Shown: piece by piece, positions 52,601 through 61,100 of the stretch
Layout of the letters: every line of letters starts with the position of its first letter
Numbering within the stretch: the first letter of the stretch is position 1
Assembly (NCBI GenBank): GCA_020055645.1
Contig: CM034548.1
Coordinates: 24,788,201 to 24,852,200, forward strand
Source: Tomocerus qinae
Lineage: Eukaryota; Arthropoda; Collembola; Entomobryomorpha; Tomoceridae
Length of the DNA: 64,000 bases
Reading direction: 5' to 3'
Translations under genes and position numbers: made by a program
Notes under the pieces: generated by a model
The model's database searches: none
Told to the model about the DNA's origin: nothing
What the model saw: only the letters and a program-made list of their open reading frames with translations

Positions 52601-54213
52601 TAGATAGTAAAATCATAAGTATGTACTTATGGTTTCAATCCTCAAATCTACTCCATCGAAATTTATATCTACTGTACTTATGATGTGCACGGAAGGAAGT
52701 TGGATTTAGCACTTGATTGTAGGATTCCTTTTATAGACTTTCTGATCAACACTAAAAATATCAGTGCCAAAGGTAATCTTTTTTGGATGGGATTTTGGCT
52801 GATAGGGCATCCGCATTGCTGTCTCAATGAACTCATTCTCCGTCCTATAATGATAGAGACTTTTCAAAAGAACTCTACTGTAAATATATCAAGGAATGTT
52901 GTATGAGTCAGAATGAACTCTTACATCTTTAGAACGAAATTAAAGCCGGTGTACATCCTTTAATTTGTCGTAGTGCTCTGCTTTGGGCATGTTGTCAATC
53001 AGGTTTAACCTAGTTTCTTCCTATTTCTTTAATGATTTTCCCTAGTACACTAGTAATGCAAGTACCTGAGATCAATAGGGTAGTAATTATATTATGAAGA
53101 CATAAAATAAACGTAATTCTGATAAGTATCAGCGTATGGCATACTTGATAAAGAATGTTACTGATTGTAAGTCGACTACATTTGCATTGGGAGGATGTAT
53201 CCGTCCCAGCTGACAATGTATTCAGCAATAAAAAGAAAAGGAAAATAGTGCTAAGCTTTTATCATGATGAAAGTTTGTTGAAATCTGTGTGAGCTGGTGG
53301 ATTTGTGACAAAGTGTTTGCTGATTTCCGCAGTTAGGAACCTACATATATACTACGTGTATATAAATACTACGTGCGCACACTAAAGTTTCACTACTCGA
53401 TGGAGTAAACGAAGTAAAGTACAGCCTCGTTAGTCAGGAACTGGGAGAGAAAGCCCCGCAGTGCTTTTTATTACTTAAGCGATAAATTCTTTATAATAAA
53501 ACCAGCATAGAAAACTACTTACCATTTCTTTAGGCATTGCAAATTATAAATATACATACAAAGCAGGAAGTTACTTTCTGTGGAAATATTTAACCCTTTG
53601 CACTTGAACAGCATTATCAAAAAGATAATCTTTCGTTCACTGTACATAGCTATTCTTATTATCAACTCATTTCTAGCACAAAGGTAGGTCATAATATGGC
53701 ACTAACACATTGGCGGCAGAGAAAGGTGTGGAATAAATAGGACAACGTCTGGGCAATCGATAGGTTTGGCATAATTGTGAGTGAGTAGTATGCATAAAAT
53801 AAAGTGAGATGATCGTAAATAATGGAAGGAATGTTTTTTTAATTAGCTTTCCAGGATTCAGCAGACTGCGGTTGCACACAAAGGGGGGTAGCCCAGTGGC
53901 GTTCGTCGAGTATGTGGACGTCCGATTCGCAACACAAGCGATGGCAGCTTTGCAAGGATCCTTCTTGCGGTACTCGGACCGAGGCGGAATCCGCATTGAG
54001 TACGCGAAAACGAAAATGGCGGAGGTGAACGGTCCGAACAGTATCCTTCTGGCGACAGCCAACAATGTCACAATGAACGGACACCACCCTCAGTACAACC
54101 ATGTGAATCATGTAAATAACTTCAATGTTATGACCAGTACTCCTCAATCCCGCCCTGATCTTTGTCCCACAACCAGTGCTCTTTTGCATCGCCACCTTGT
54201 CAATGCCGCTTGA
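4626..54213 (+). CDS. cpo/mec-8-like: Couch potato / MEC-8 / RBPMS family RNA-binding protein, two RRMs (whole gene span)
   Basis: Spliced coding region: 4626-4691, 39515-39592, 40110-40163, 40259-40321, 40396-40534, 40624-40781, optional 40848-about 41024, 43606-43805, 53847-54213. The protein is about 374 aa without the optional exon and about 433 aa with it. RRM1 begins at residue 23, with RNP2 LFVSGL (about 26-31) and RNP1 PVGFVTFT (about 67-74), and ends [12 protein letters not shown] Pro-rich and polyalanine linker follows. RRM2 begins near residue 230 with CSTLFVANL (RNP2) and SPVAFVEY (RNP1), ending [17 protein letters not shown]. Family knowledge: these proteins bind CAC/GCAC motifs in RNA and regulate splicing, stability and localisation; worm MEC-8 is a splicing regulator with the same two-RRM layout, and couch potato shares the TSKNGK loop. 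All internal phases are consistent across introns. Intron 1 (34.8 kb) and intron 8 (10 kb) are unusually long and carry transposons. Orthology to the family is firm; the exact isoforms are inferred. Confidence 0.93.
23549..23616. repeat. Short tandem repeat, 30-bp unit
   Basis: Two near-identical 30-bp units (starts 23549 and 23579) and the beginning of a third (23609). Each unit contains the interrupted palindrome TCAAAGTGCTTTGA followed by a related inverted ACTTTGA, so the array can fold on itself. No coding potential. Confidence 0.8.
25721..26697. mobile_element. MITE, 977 bp, TA target duplication (Tc1/mariner-like)
   Basis: The left end reads GGGGAGACTGGGGATAGTGT... (25721-25745) and the right end is its exact reverse complement (26673-26697), giving perfect 25-bp terminal inverted repeats. 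TA dinucleotides flank both ends (25719-25720 and 26698-26699), as expected for target duplication by the Tc1/mariner superfamily. No transposase-length frame is present, so the copy is non-autonomous. The core ATAGTGTACGAA occurs eight times (one copy with a single change), in both orientations, from end to middle. A perfect 38-bp palindrome sits at 26475-26512. Superfamily assignment rests on the TA duplication and end sequence only. Confidence 0.9.
26475..26512. repeat. Perfect 38-bp palindrome inside the MITE
   Basis: Two head-to-head copies of TTCGTACACTATACCCAGT meet at AGT|ACT (centre 26493/26494) with no spacer. Each arm repeats the subterminal core of the element, so this looks like a fused inverted pair of the element's own end motif. 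Confidence 0.95.
27333..27557 (-). other. Unassigned open frame with exon-like character
   Basis: A 74-codon minus-strand frame starts [20 protein letters not shown]. Its first 47 codons have an amphipathic, coding-like composition and end at a possible donor, CAG|GTGGGG; beyond it the composition degrades. It matches no family I recognise. It could be a remnant exon of an old insertion in the intron, a nested gene on the opposite strand, or chance. Confidence 0.2.
39515..39592 (+). CDS. Gene 1 exon 2 (start of RRM1, RNP2)
   Basis: Acceptor ttctgttacag, donor GAG|gtatga, phase 0 to 0, 26 codons. Encodes [20 protein letters not shown] then LFRGYE: beta-1 with RNP2 (LFVSGL) and helix alpha-1 of RRM1. 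The segment [15 protein letters not shown] is diagnostic of the RBPMS/couch potato/MEC-8 family. Confidence 0.97.
40110..40163 (+). CDS. Gene 1 exon 3 (RRM1, TSKNGK loop)
   Basis: Acceptor ctcttgtag, donor TCG|gtgagt, phase 0 to 0, 18 codons ([18 protein letters not shown]). The TSKNGK insertion before RNP1 is shared with couch potato and MEC-8. Vertebrate RBPMS lacks the NGKTSS part, which favours an ecdysozoan-type protein. Confidence 0.96.
40259..40321 (+). CDS. Gene 1 exon 4 (RRM1, RNP1)
   Basis: Acceptor cttttcag, donor CAG|gtgggt, phase 0 to 0, 21 codons. [20 protein letters not shown] then Q carries RNP1 (PVGFVTF) and helix alpha-2 of RRM1. Confidence 0.97.
40396..40534 (+). CDS. Gene 1 exon 5 (end of RRM1 and linker)
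   Basis: Acceptor aattccag, donor GCAC|gtaagt, ending in phase 1 after 46 codons. Begins [20 protein letters not shown], the last strand of RRM1, and continues into the basic and Pro/Ala linker [18 protein letters not shown]. Confidence 0.96.
40624..40781 (+). CDS. Gene 1 exon 6 (GPELW block, polyalanine, LVHPALHPQ)
   Basis: In frame from phase 1 it encodes [20 protein letters not shown], then TG, 12 consecutive alanines and [19 protein letters not shown], a conserved linker block in this family. The acceptor is tttag ending at 40623; a second AG six bases later (40629) keeps the same frame. The better-looking tttatag at 40592 would shift the frame and lose the conserved block, so it is rejected. 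Donor CAG|gtgcct at 40781 is phase 0. Without splicing the frame runs on seven codons (VPLRSFL) to a stop at 40803-40805. Confidence 0.87.
40848..41024 (+). CDS. Gene 1 optional exon 7 (Ser/Pro-rich linker), 3' end uncertain
   Basis: A strong acceptor (cttccggttcctctcag) ends at 40847. The phase-0 frame reads [20 protein letters not shown] then [20 protein letters not shown], plausible low-complexity linker rich in SP/TP sites. Phase-0 donors compatible with exon 8 are at 40974 (gttaag), 41025 (gtgaac) and slightly further on. The frame stays open to 41306 but becomes hydrophobic and intron-like after about 41090. The exon may be alternative. The stated end is one choice among these donors. 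Confidence 0.5.
41025..43605 (+). other. Intron 7
   Basis: AT-rich with pyrimidine-rich stretches. Contains a (CCCA)n-like tract at about 43333-43368. An open frame at 42002-42433 is spanned by a candidate acceptor at 42258, but it shows no recognisable domain and its phase relation to the gene is not supported, so it is not called as an exon. Confidence 0.6.
43606..43805 (+). CDS. Gene 1 exon 8 (Ser/Pro linker and start of RRM2)
   Basis: Acceptor tctctctaattacag, donor GGCAG|gtaaat, phase 0 in and phase 2 out. Encodes [20 protein letters not shown], a Ser/Pro stretch, then [20 protein letters not shown] and IFG. LFVANL is RNP2 of the second RRM. The split codon AG|C restores serine with exon 9 ([11 protein letters not shown]). 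Confidence 0.96.
45112..45147. repeat. (TA)n/(TATG)n microsatellite
   Basis: A run of TA dinucleotides passes into TATG tetranucleotides. Simple sequence without coding potential. Confidence 0.85.
45614..45740 (+). other. Candidate cryptic or poison exon in intron 8
   Basis: A strong acceptor (aacttttctctacag, ending 45613) and a strong donor (GGAAATG|gtaagc, from 45741) bracket 127 nt. One frame is open ([15 protein letters not shown]...). The length is not a multiple of three. If included between exons 8 and 9 of gene 1 it would give IFG-RYKNL then a stop, truncating RRM2. It could be an unproductive exon, part of an unseen transcript, or chance. Confidence 0.25.
46235..46739 (-). repeat. 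LTR (3' LTR in element orientation)
   Basis: Left copy of the 505-bp repeat with TG...CA termini. It contains AATAAA on the minus strand (46472-46477), a plausible polyadenylation signal for the element's own transcript. Confidence 0.96.
46691..47191 (-). CDS. Element ORF, basic protein with AVSGA peptide repeats
   Basis: A 166-codon minus-strand frame runs from inside the element across the PPT and about 49 bases into the LTR. The protein is basic and Ser/Pro rich. It has three tandem units of about 14 residues beginning [20 protein letters not shown] and [10 protein letters not shown], and a fourth, AAESGASAS. The DNA under each repeat is one of the covarying 13-nt hairpins. No Gag, zinc-knuckle or enzyme motif is seen. 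It may be a real accessory protein of the element or a by-product of repeat expansion. Confidence 0.4.
   Translation of the reverse strand: MKTVTASGSSSHFKNKKNEFVQNFRDENPHWRQEKFHCSAKRHIRLQNRVRNQTTSEIPPKLRIAAVSGAHRSPSSSTAAVSGTQRSPPANSAAVSGARKSPTRKTSQFEYGNSSPEEIAAESGASASIPRRKFTSQRSLPGKLPFLRGNTEEPSEPSSIPHKARG
46740..46755 (-). other. Polypurine tract of the LTR element
   Basis: Read on the minus strand the bases just before the left LTR are TTTTGAGGGGGAATAC. The purine run GAGGGGGAA is in the right place to prime plus-strand DNA synthesis. Confidence 0.7.
46821..46998. repeat. Hairpin repeat family A, cluster 1 (CCGC stems)
   Basis: Four 13-nt hairpins at 46821-46833, 46902-46914, 46944-46956 and 46986-46998. 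All have the stem CCGC/GCGG and 5-nt loops (TTTCT, TGACT, TTACT, TTACT on the plus strand). The last three are spaced at 42 bp. Confidence 0.9.
47349..47361. repeat. Hairpin repeat family A, single copy (CCAC stem)
   Basis: CCACTTACCGTGG: same 4-5-4 geometry and position of GCA before the stem as the other copies, but with CCAC/GTGG replacing CCGC/GCGG. Confidence 0.85.
47783..47821. repeat. Hairpin repeat family C, copy 1
   Basis: Outer arms CTGTC and GACAG, inner arms GTGG and CCAC with a one-base bulge, around an apical part containing TCCAGGAACTTCTC. Copy 2 lies 118 bp downstream. Confidence 0.75.
47901..47939. repeat. Hairpin repeat family C, copy 2
   Basis: Shares TCCGGGAACTTCTC with copy 1. 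Its arms read CTGTT/AACAG and GTAG/CTAC: the arm changes relative to copy 1 are compensated on the other side. Confidence 0.75.
47968..48245. repeat. Tandem repeat family B, about 35-bp period, GGCGTGAGAGCC hairpins
   Basis: Five or six clear units and degenerate end units. The core GGCGTGAGAGCC (GGC/GCC stem, GTGAGA loop) recurs at about 48029, 48063 (GGCTTGAGAGCC), 48098, 48134, 48169 and 48204, with end variants near 47969 (GGAATGAGACC) and 48231 (TGGGGTGAGACCA). Cores are separated by about 23 bp of AT-rich, partly similar sequence. Located inside the LTR element. Confidence 0.92.
48412..48870 (-). CDS. Element ORF of unknown function
   Basis: A 152-codon minus-strand frame starting [18 protein letters not shown] and ending with a basic tail. 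Thr/Asn/Lys rich, no recognised domain. Near its C-terminus [13 protein letters not shown] resembles [13 protein letters not shown] of the downstream element ORF, so the two frames share a duplicated segment and may descend from one ancestral protein. It could be a degenerate Gag; no Gag motif supports this. Confidence 0.35.
   Translation of the reverse strand: MATTMSIPIQENLTQPEFLPFKRKIPNITTIASTTKWHRFEEVNILFKMTPPKTIEATHLTATAVKHADNTQYNSYTVTIHTQNRNYQNSSHPQSNKKLHGKRLLESGITIGSMQVTLQFNFPLRITATVSGATTGNSNKIPKNKKTRLKSK
48476..48488. repeat. Hairpin repeat family A, single copy (CCAC stem)
   Basis: CCACTGACTGTGG, stem CCAC/GTGG with loop TGACT, again preceded by GCA on the plus strand. Confidence 0.85.
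49300..49543. repeat. Hairpin repeat family A, cluster 2 (CCAT stems) in a tandem array of about 70-83 bp
   Basis: Copies at 49300-49312, 49383-49395, 49462-49474 (one stem mismatch) and 49531-49543. The stem is CCAT/ATGG and the loops are TTACT or TTGCT. Each copy is preceded by a related TTGAATAATGTC-like segment and followed by CAGTAA or similar, so whole units are duplicated. Spacing 83, 79 and 69 bp. Confidence 0.88.
50030..50064. repeat. Hairpin near the primer-binding end of the LTR element
   Basis: GGTACTGCTG pairs with CAGCTGTACC (one mismatch) around a T-rich loop. It lies about 150 bp inside the element from the PBS-like site, where leader structures of LTR elements often lie. Role inferred from position only. 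Confidence 0.5.
50191..50214 (-). other. Primer-binding-site-like sequence of the LTR element
   Basis: Directly next to the right LTR; on the minus strand it begins ATTGTCGCCCAAACGTGGAT. This resembles the TGGCGCCCAACGTGG type of tRNA-complementary site, with a TGG to TGT difference and one extra A. The primer tRNA is not assigned. Confidence 0.65.
50215..50719 (-). repeat. LTR (5' LTR in element orientation)
   Basis: Right copy of the 505-bp repeat, identical to the left copy except for one base (A at 50312). Followed by the CTAC target duplication. Confidence 0.96.
52199..52566 (+). CDS. Candidate nested gene: small secreted Cys-containing protein (two exons)
   Basis: Proposed exons are 52199-52356 and 52437-52566, joined across an 80-bp intron (GA|gtaagt ... 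taaattttag|T), giving 95 aa. The N-terminus [27 protein letters not shown] has a strong hydrophobic core typical of a signal peptide. The mature part has four closely spaced cysteines in [27 protein letters not shown] and then a Cys-free tail ending GLYF. A dibasic KR precedes the first of these cysteines. A very good acceptor (gccttttttcag) ends at 52155, consistent with a 5' UTR exon. LCGRR recalls insulin-like B chains and FCHDKFKC recalls LDL-receptor class A starts, but neither family is complete here, so no function is assigned. It lies within intron 8 of gene 1 on the same strand. The frame, splice sites and signal peptide are seen; the gene itself is inferred. Confidence 0.45.
53847..54213 (+). 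CDS. Gene 1 exon 9 (rest of RRM2 and C-terminus)
   Basis: Acceptor ttttttaattag; the first base completes AG|C (Ser). [20 protein letters not shown] then [20 protein letters not shown] and [15 protein letters not shown] complete RRM2 (RNP1 SPVAFVEY). The tail is Asn/His rich ([17 protein letters not shown]) and ends [10 protein letters not shown] with TGA at 54211-54213. An internal phase-0 donor (CAT|gtaaat at 54112) could remove the last 33 codons. Confidence 0.95.
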
Positions 54214-54613
54214 CTCCCCCATATCAATCTCACCAGCACCAGCAATATTAATTAGCATCCTTCAATATCAATAGCAAAACACTCTTACTTAGTGAATCAA
54301 TACCAACTCGCACTTACTTACTTCTCTCCACTAGATATTGAATCGCATATAAACTTGTATTTGTCCTGCGGTCGTGCGTAATTCTGTATCTGTTGCAGTC
54401 TACACGCACCGTGGTACTTATATGTAGCAAAAATGATGATGATGGCTACCGTTGTTGCGTTCCCGGACGAATAAGTCAGATTTAAAATAATAATTATACA
54501 TCTCAAATCAAAAACTTAATTCTAAAATACTACAACTATTTACATACTGCTATCTTAAAGTGGTTTAAATAGTCATCAGTACAGAATTAAGTTTTCTGAG
54601 AGGTTGGAAACAA

Positions 54614-54673
54614 TTCTCTCTCCTCCTCTCAATCTCTCTCTCTATCTCTCTATCTGTATATCTATCTATCTAC
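54614..54673. repeat. (CT)n/(CTAT)n microsatellite
   Basis: CT-rich run passing from CTCTCT to TATC repeats, in the presumptive 3' UTR of gene 1. The pyrimidine strand is the sense strand. Confidence 0.85.
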
Positions 54674-54943
54674 ATTTTAATGATAATAATAATATGTGTA
54701 TTAGTATGCCTAATCCGAGAACACAAAATTTCTGTGACAATTGTACTTTTTCTATTGAACTAGGTTTCTCTCATGTTTGTCTGAAAAATCGAGCACACTG
54801 TCTCTCTATCTATCTATTCTATATTTATTTATATCTCATCTATTTATCTGATCTATATTCTGAATCTTAAAAAGAGCAATTGACTGTTCTTTCGTATTGC
54901 CTTTTGTCTGAGCCTCATGAATGATTTCTGTTGTTCTCTGCAG

Positions 54944-54976
54944 GGACTGATCAAGGAAGAGAACGGGCAATCCTAA
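54944..54976 (+). CDS. Possible alternative last coding exon of gene 1
   Basis: A strong acceptor (ttgttctctgcag) is followed by GLIKEENGQS and a stop. Joined to the phase-0 donor inside exon 9 (54111|54112) it would give ...NHVNH-GLIKEENGQS instead of the longer tail. Short, so chance is possible. Confidence 0.25.
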   Translation, partial: GLIKEENGQS

Positions 54977-55132
54977 TCTCCCTTCACTAGCATTTCTCAA
55001 CCCATCTGATCTGGAAATCTTTGCATTTGATCTAGTACCATCTGATCTTTATCAGAGTGTCTTCTTAGCCTCTTTAGTCCCTATTGTTTTCAGTAGAGTC
55101 GATTTCAAACTAAAGTACGTTGTTGTTCTTTG

Positions 55133-55171
55133 ATTATTATTATTATACTATTATTATTATTATTATTTATT
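55133..55171. repeat. (ATT)n microsatellite
   Basis: Nearly uninterrupted ATT repeats. Confidence 0.85.
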
Positions 55172-58100
55172 TTAGTTATCTATACTTGTTTATTAGACCT
55201 AGTTTACTTAAATATTATTTAACTTTTGAAATACGTATCCATATCTCCAGTTAGCATCATCAGGTTTATGTAAAATGTAGTACTTAGACCTACTTTTTGT
55301 ATTGTATCGTATCTCTGTTGGTATACCGGAGGCATTAACTGTAGTTCGTTCTATTTGCCTCTCTTGAAATGAATCTCTAGTCAATCATGGGCTTCTATTT
55401 TACACTTTAGACTTGGATTGATTGGATATCACTTGATTACAGACCGTAGTTTTTATTATCTGTAGACTCAGTAGCTGATTTTGACTTCTCATTTCCATTT
55501 TCTCTCTCTCTCTCTCTGTCTCAAAGTAATAATAGTAAGCCTTGTTGTCAGTTGTATTGTTCTGCTTCCTTTCTGTTCCGTCCACATTCTGTGTCACACT
55601 TTCTCTATCTCTCTCACCCAACCAAACTTCCCAAATTTCATTTCTTTCTCCGCTGGATCTCTTCCTTGACCTTTCCGCCTAATGAAACGTACTTACACCC
55701 GAATTCCAACCAAATTGGCCTTTTTGAATTGTCAATCATGATTCAGGTCCCATTAGCTAAGTATGTAGTAAGTAATTTGACTCTTGTGGCCAGATTTATT
55801 ACACTGACTCTGACCAGAAGTCTGAGTGGTGGTCTGTGGAATATCTTCACGTGTAGGTGGTGAAGGTGATTAACGGACAACTCTCATTGTCAACCTGTAG
55901 AGACCTCAGTCAAGGAAATGGAGACCCTTCATTATTCTACCACCTACCTACATAAGTTACATGGTATATTTTATACCCGCCTACTGTGTATGTATGTTCC
56001 CATGTTTTCTCTCTTCTAACTTTATTCGATGTTACTCTGTGTGTATTTCTACTGTTCAGATTTTCCCCTCCACCTACACATTTAAATCACTATAATATTA
56101 TTATAATCCGTAGGACGAAACACTCCAGCATGAATTATGTATTTGCTTTATGTATACTTACTTACTATCATAAGTATATTAATGCACAACAAATAATCAG
56201 AATTTATTGATTCACCAGTTTTCTCCCCCTTCCTGATACATATCTACAACTTGCGTCCAATGTTTTTACTCTCTCTCTCTCTCCATTCCCATTCCGTTTA
56301 AAAAAGGAGTGGATCTTTCGCACATCATTTTTTAAAGTCAATTTCCATGAGTTCTCTTTTTTACTTAAATGGAAACATTCCTAACTTTTCTACGAACTAA
56401 ATATGCTACAATGTTGACTTTCCTTTAAAATATTGACATTTATATAAAATATGATTGGCGAAAAGAGACTGGCGGCTGGAAACCATTTCCCAGTGCAGTG
56501 TACTGATAGTAATACGTACTTTTCTAACCTACTTCCTATATACCTACCTTATTGATTACTTAAATCCGGATGCGCATCAATAATAATACGTACATGCATA
56601 TTAAACATATTAAAGTAGTAGATGAGTAGTGTAATTAAATAAATTAAGCATCTGTATGTAGTCGTAGTCTTACTTACATACTCGACTCTGAACTTCGAGT
56701 TGGCTTATTGATTGATAGTCATGGAGGGATATAACAGATAACACAGCATAATATTTCCTAAGACCTATTATTTTATTGTAAGTTATATAATACGTACATA
56801 CATTATAATATGTAATACATACAAATAAATACATGTGTACTAAATGCGCATTAAGATGTGCCTACTAAAATATCTAAGATCATAATTCAGGAAAAATAGC
56901 TTTGGAGAATGGAGCAATAACAGCCTGAAGGCTGTCTTGTCTTTTAAAACTATAAAGGCAATTCTTATAATGTAGTAGTAATTAAAATTAATGGACTGTA
57001 GAAATAATTTATGATATTACGTAAAAACATACTAGTGAGTACATCCAAGAAAAGATTTCGCAGAAACATCAGTTTGTCGGACAGAACGAGTAGCCTTATC
57101 TGTGGCACAATTAATTACCCTTATCCAAAATATAACTTTTGAGTACTAATTGTATTTCTGCTTTAATTTATTAGTTATTAGTATTATAGTGTAACTATTG
57201 CATGTACATTTGTATTTTCTGTAAATCCATTATGCTATACATATTATGTGATGCGCTATATACTTAATAGTTATAATATAACTATGACATGATTTATTTG
57301 ATATTACTATAATAGTATTTATAATTTATTTATTATCGTGTGTGCAGACGAGTTATATGAATGCCTATATTTTATATTTGTAATGTGCTAAGGTTGCAAT
57401 AACCAGAAACCCTTACTTGAAATTTGATTTGAATTGTATCTCTAGACTACTAATTAGTCTTTGTTTCCCAGAAAAATTGACAGAGAGCTCGCTAACAGGA
57501 ATGTTACAGGTATATGCAAAGAAATACTACATATTAAACTAGGTACTCGCTATCACTATTATAAATACAGCTAAGATAATTTTTGATGTCTAAGATTAAC
57601 ATTCGTGTGTACTGCTTTGTTTTGGAGTCCAAAGAAATAAGCTAATGAGCCCAAAGAACTTGTAATTGTACTGTACAGAGTTTTAGATTAATTTAAGTAT
57701 AAACTAGACAAAATTAGTGATCTACATCTTTGTATTTTAGCCATATTCGTAGAGTAGCAACCAATGTACTTGCTAATTAATATGATTGTTGTATATACTT
57801 ACGCCCCTATAAGGTACCTATTGTATCCAACTTATTATATGTATATTATGTGTATGAGTGTGTGTGCTTATTTACGATATAGTTGATAAGTATTTAATTT
57901 AGTAATTCATTATTGCAAGTTTTGCGGTTGTAGTACTTCAATTGAGATGGGTGAGAACTCTATCGCTCTTTTAGTACATGCATACTTACACAAACTTCGT
58001 AATGCCGACGCATGTTAATGTTACCATTTGTAACGTACTTTCTGCATATAGTAGAATTACAAAGCATAAATAGTTTACAAGGTTAGGACAAACAATTCTA

Positions 58101-61100
58101 TAATGTAAATTAGGAAGAAATAGCGCTATGTACTGTAGTAGTAATTCTAGAGTGGCTTTTCGAGTACTGACTAAGAAAAACTAAACTTGATCATCCCTGT
58201 ATGAAGTGTACAGGTGCTGGAGACTAGGTGCAATGTGATGTACTCTGATAGATAGTCATGGAAATTCTGTGTAATCTGTGCACAGTCTCCCAATACTTAC
58301 CATGCTAACTATTATGACGTTAAGTGAAATAGAGTAGACTCTTATATAGAAATAGGTTCTTACTTACAATTAGTAGACAAGCTATACAAATAGGTATAAA
58401 GTGGTAGTGCAGAAAAAAGTGCTCTGTAGGAAGGCTACATTCATATAGATAACATACTCTAAACATTTAGCTTAACGTAATTATTAATCAGGTATGTGTA
58501 TAGTATGTTCAATAGGTGATAATGAGTGTATTTATATTCAGTAGGGAATTGTTTTATTTGCAGAAGAACCAAATCGCAACTTAACGCAACGTAAAATGCT
58601 GTCGTTGTCTTTACAAAACACGTAGCTCTTTGTTGCCGTCTCACACGAAAAAGTATCATGTACTTATCAGTATCCGTAAAGGTTGAAATTTGCATATTTA
58701 TTAAGGGCCTGAGTTATTTGAGTGAGTGTCATAGTAGTCTGGCCGATGGTAATGTGATGTGCAGTGCTCGTTCGATTCCCTACTTATGGCATACAAAATT
58801 TACATACACCACATCACCAATAATGCAATTATTGTTAAGTACCTATGTAGGTGTGTATATTTGTATAGAATTCATGTGATATCGACTAACGGGATGAGAT
58901 GAGAACGAGAGCTATTGTTGTACTTCTGGTGAAAGCAGTTCAGGAGAAAGCATAGTAAATCCCTTTTTTTCCTGGCTCATATTGTTTAAAACTTTATCAA
59001 TCTTTTTGCGTTAGCCCAGACATGTTATGTTTAATACTAGTGTCTGAAATAGCTTGACTGTTTATGACGGAGAAAGTTAAATATGGGTCGTATGGTTTGC
59101 TAAGCTTTCGCCTGACTGCCTTGTTATGTTGTTTGAGGAAAGGAGTGAGGAATGACAAGGTGGTTGAGGTTTAAATAAGAAACAAAAGTTTAGGGCAGGT
59201 CTTGAAAGCTTACACTATAAAAGAGCAGGTTTAATAATGACGACAGTGAGTAAATCGACAGTCAAAGTTACAGACTCATCCAAAGATGAGTTTACTCTGT
59301 AGTAGAACCACAGTCAAAAAAAATGAGTCGGTGGCATTATAATACAAAGGTACCTACCTATGCTTAACTCTACTTAATGCAAATGTGCAGGGCTATTTTC
59401 CTGCGCTCAATCTGATGACTCAAAGATATTATTATATTATACAGGACTACGAAGTAAATAGGTAGGTAGGTACTGTATTTGTAACTACTGACGGTAAAAA
59501 GTGCCTCCTAAAACGATTTTATTTATTTTTGAGCTAGACGTATAGACTAAAAACAGTTTATTTATAGTTATCTCTTGTTTTAAGATATTTTTTAGAGTTC
59601 ATTGGCAATTGTATATCTTTTGTCCGATTTTCAAGGGTTTCCAAGTTTTATACTTAGTAAGTAGTACATAGTCTCAAGTTACGCAATCAAAACTTTGTAC
59701 TTTCACTCTGTTATCTCCATTGAGACTGACGGTGAAAGAACAATATTTTGTTTCTGTACATGGAATATGTAGTATTTAGCTAGGCGGATTTTTAAATCGT
59801 AGCATTTTAACGAACAAAGAAAAAAGTTAATGAATTTATATCCTTTATTTGTCCATTAATGAACTTTCCCGGTCAGGAAAGTAGATCCATTTCCTTTACG
59901 AGTGTTAATAAGTAAGATTGAGATAACGTCTATTGCAAGCTGTTAGAATTTTCCCTTGTAACCAGAATCGGGTCCCACGTTGTAAATGAAGACTTGGGCA
60001 GTATTACGAAAAGCAAACTTTAATACATTTATGAATAAACACCAACGCTATAAAATGCAGGCAACCAATGATATAAGTAGGTATAACCTAAGGTAAATGT
60101 GAATATCGGCAATACTAAACGAATATAGTGAACTTTAAAAGTAGAACGAGTTCTAGGAGAATTTATAAAGAATCTTAGGCCAGTGAATTAAAACTTTTGA
60201 TTTGACTTGAATACAAGTAACTCTCAATAATTCATTCATTCTGATTTGACGTTTAGTAAATCTTTTACATTGAAGAGTGTTTGATGGAAATTTACTATTT
60301 AGTTATACTACCTATATAAAAGTATCTACGAATGGATTTTGTAGGTAATGATGTGCGTAGTAGTACAGGAAGGCATTTATTTGGAGGAAGCATTTTGATT
60401 AACTAAGTAGAGTAAGGTGAGATCAGATCAGGTCTTCTATAGTGATAAGATGCGCCTTGATGGACACGAGTATAATCACATATCCAAATTCCGAATTGAT
60501 GGACATTGACATGACCAAGTGGGAGCAACGAGTAGATAGACAGGAGGAGGGCTGCTAAGCGTGCTAATGAGGACTGGCCACTGCAAAGCTATGGCGCATT
60601 AGATTTCTCTCTGTATGTTGATATGGTACTGATCTTGAGGATTGTTCAAAGGATTCAACGAAACTACGGAAAATGAAAATTGAGATTTGATCTTTTTGGT
60701 TGTTAATCTACGCAGATAAATAGAGTATTGTAATTGGTGTAGCCAGTTGTATTGACAACTGACACTCTCAGCAATGGCAGAAGGGGCTACTGAAATGGGA
60801 CACCAAACCAAATCCAGACACGAGAGATCTAGTATATAAAAGTTGAAAGAGCACACTTCGTAAATACATACTTAGAGAAGGCAAAGAGAAAGTCTAGTCC
60901 TTCGACCATATTCCGTCCAGATGATTCAATCAGTTCAACATACAATTAGGTCAGTGTCAGTCAGTTCAAGCGACTCATAATACATCACCGTGTCTCATAG
61001 TCTCATCCCTCTGGTTGTCTCCCAGATTCCTACGACTTACTCACTGCATCACACACACACATTTACACATACACACAACTACTTACGAAATGCACAGGAT

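Larger units (their letters stand above)
43806..53846 (+). other. Intron 8 (about 10 kb)
   Basis: Bounded by AG|gtaaat and ttttttaattag|C. It splits RRM2 and hosts a candidate cryptic exon (45614-45740), a complete LTR retrotransposon in antisense orientation (46235-50719) and a candidate nested two-exon gene (52199-52566). Without the LTR element the intron would be about 5.6 kb. Confidence 0.9.
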
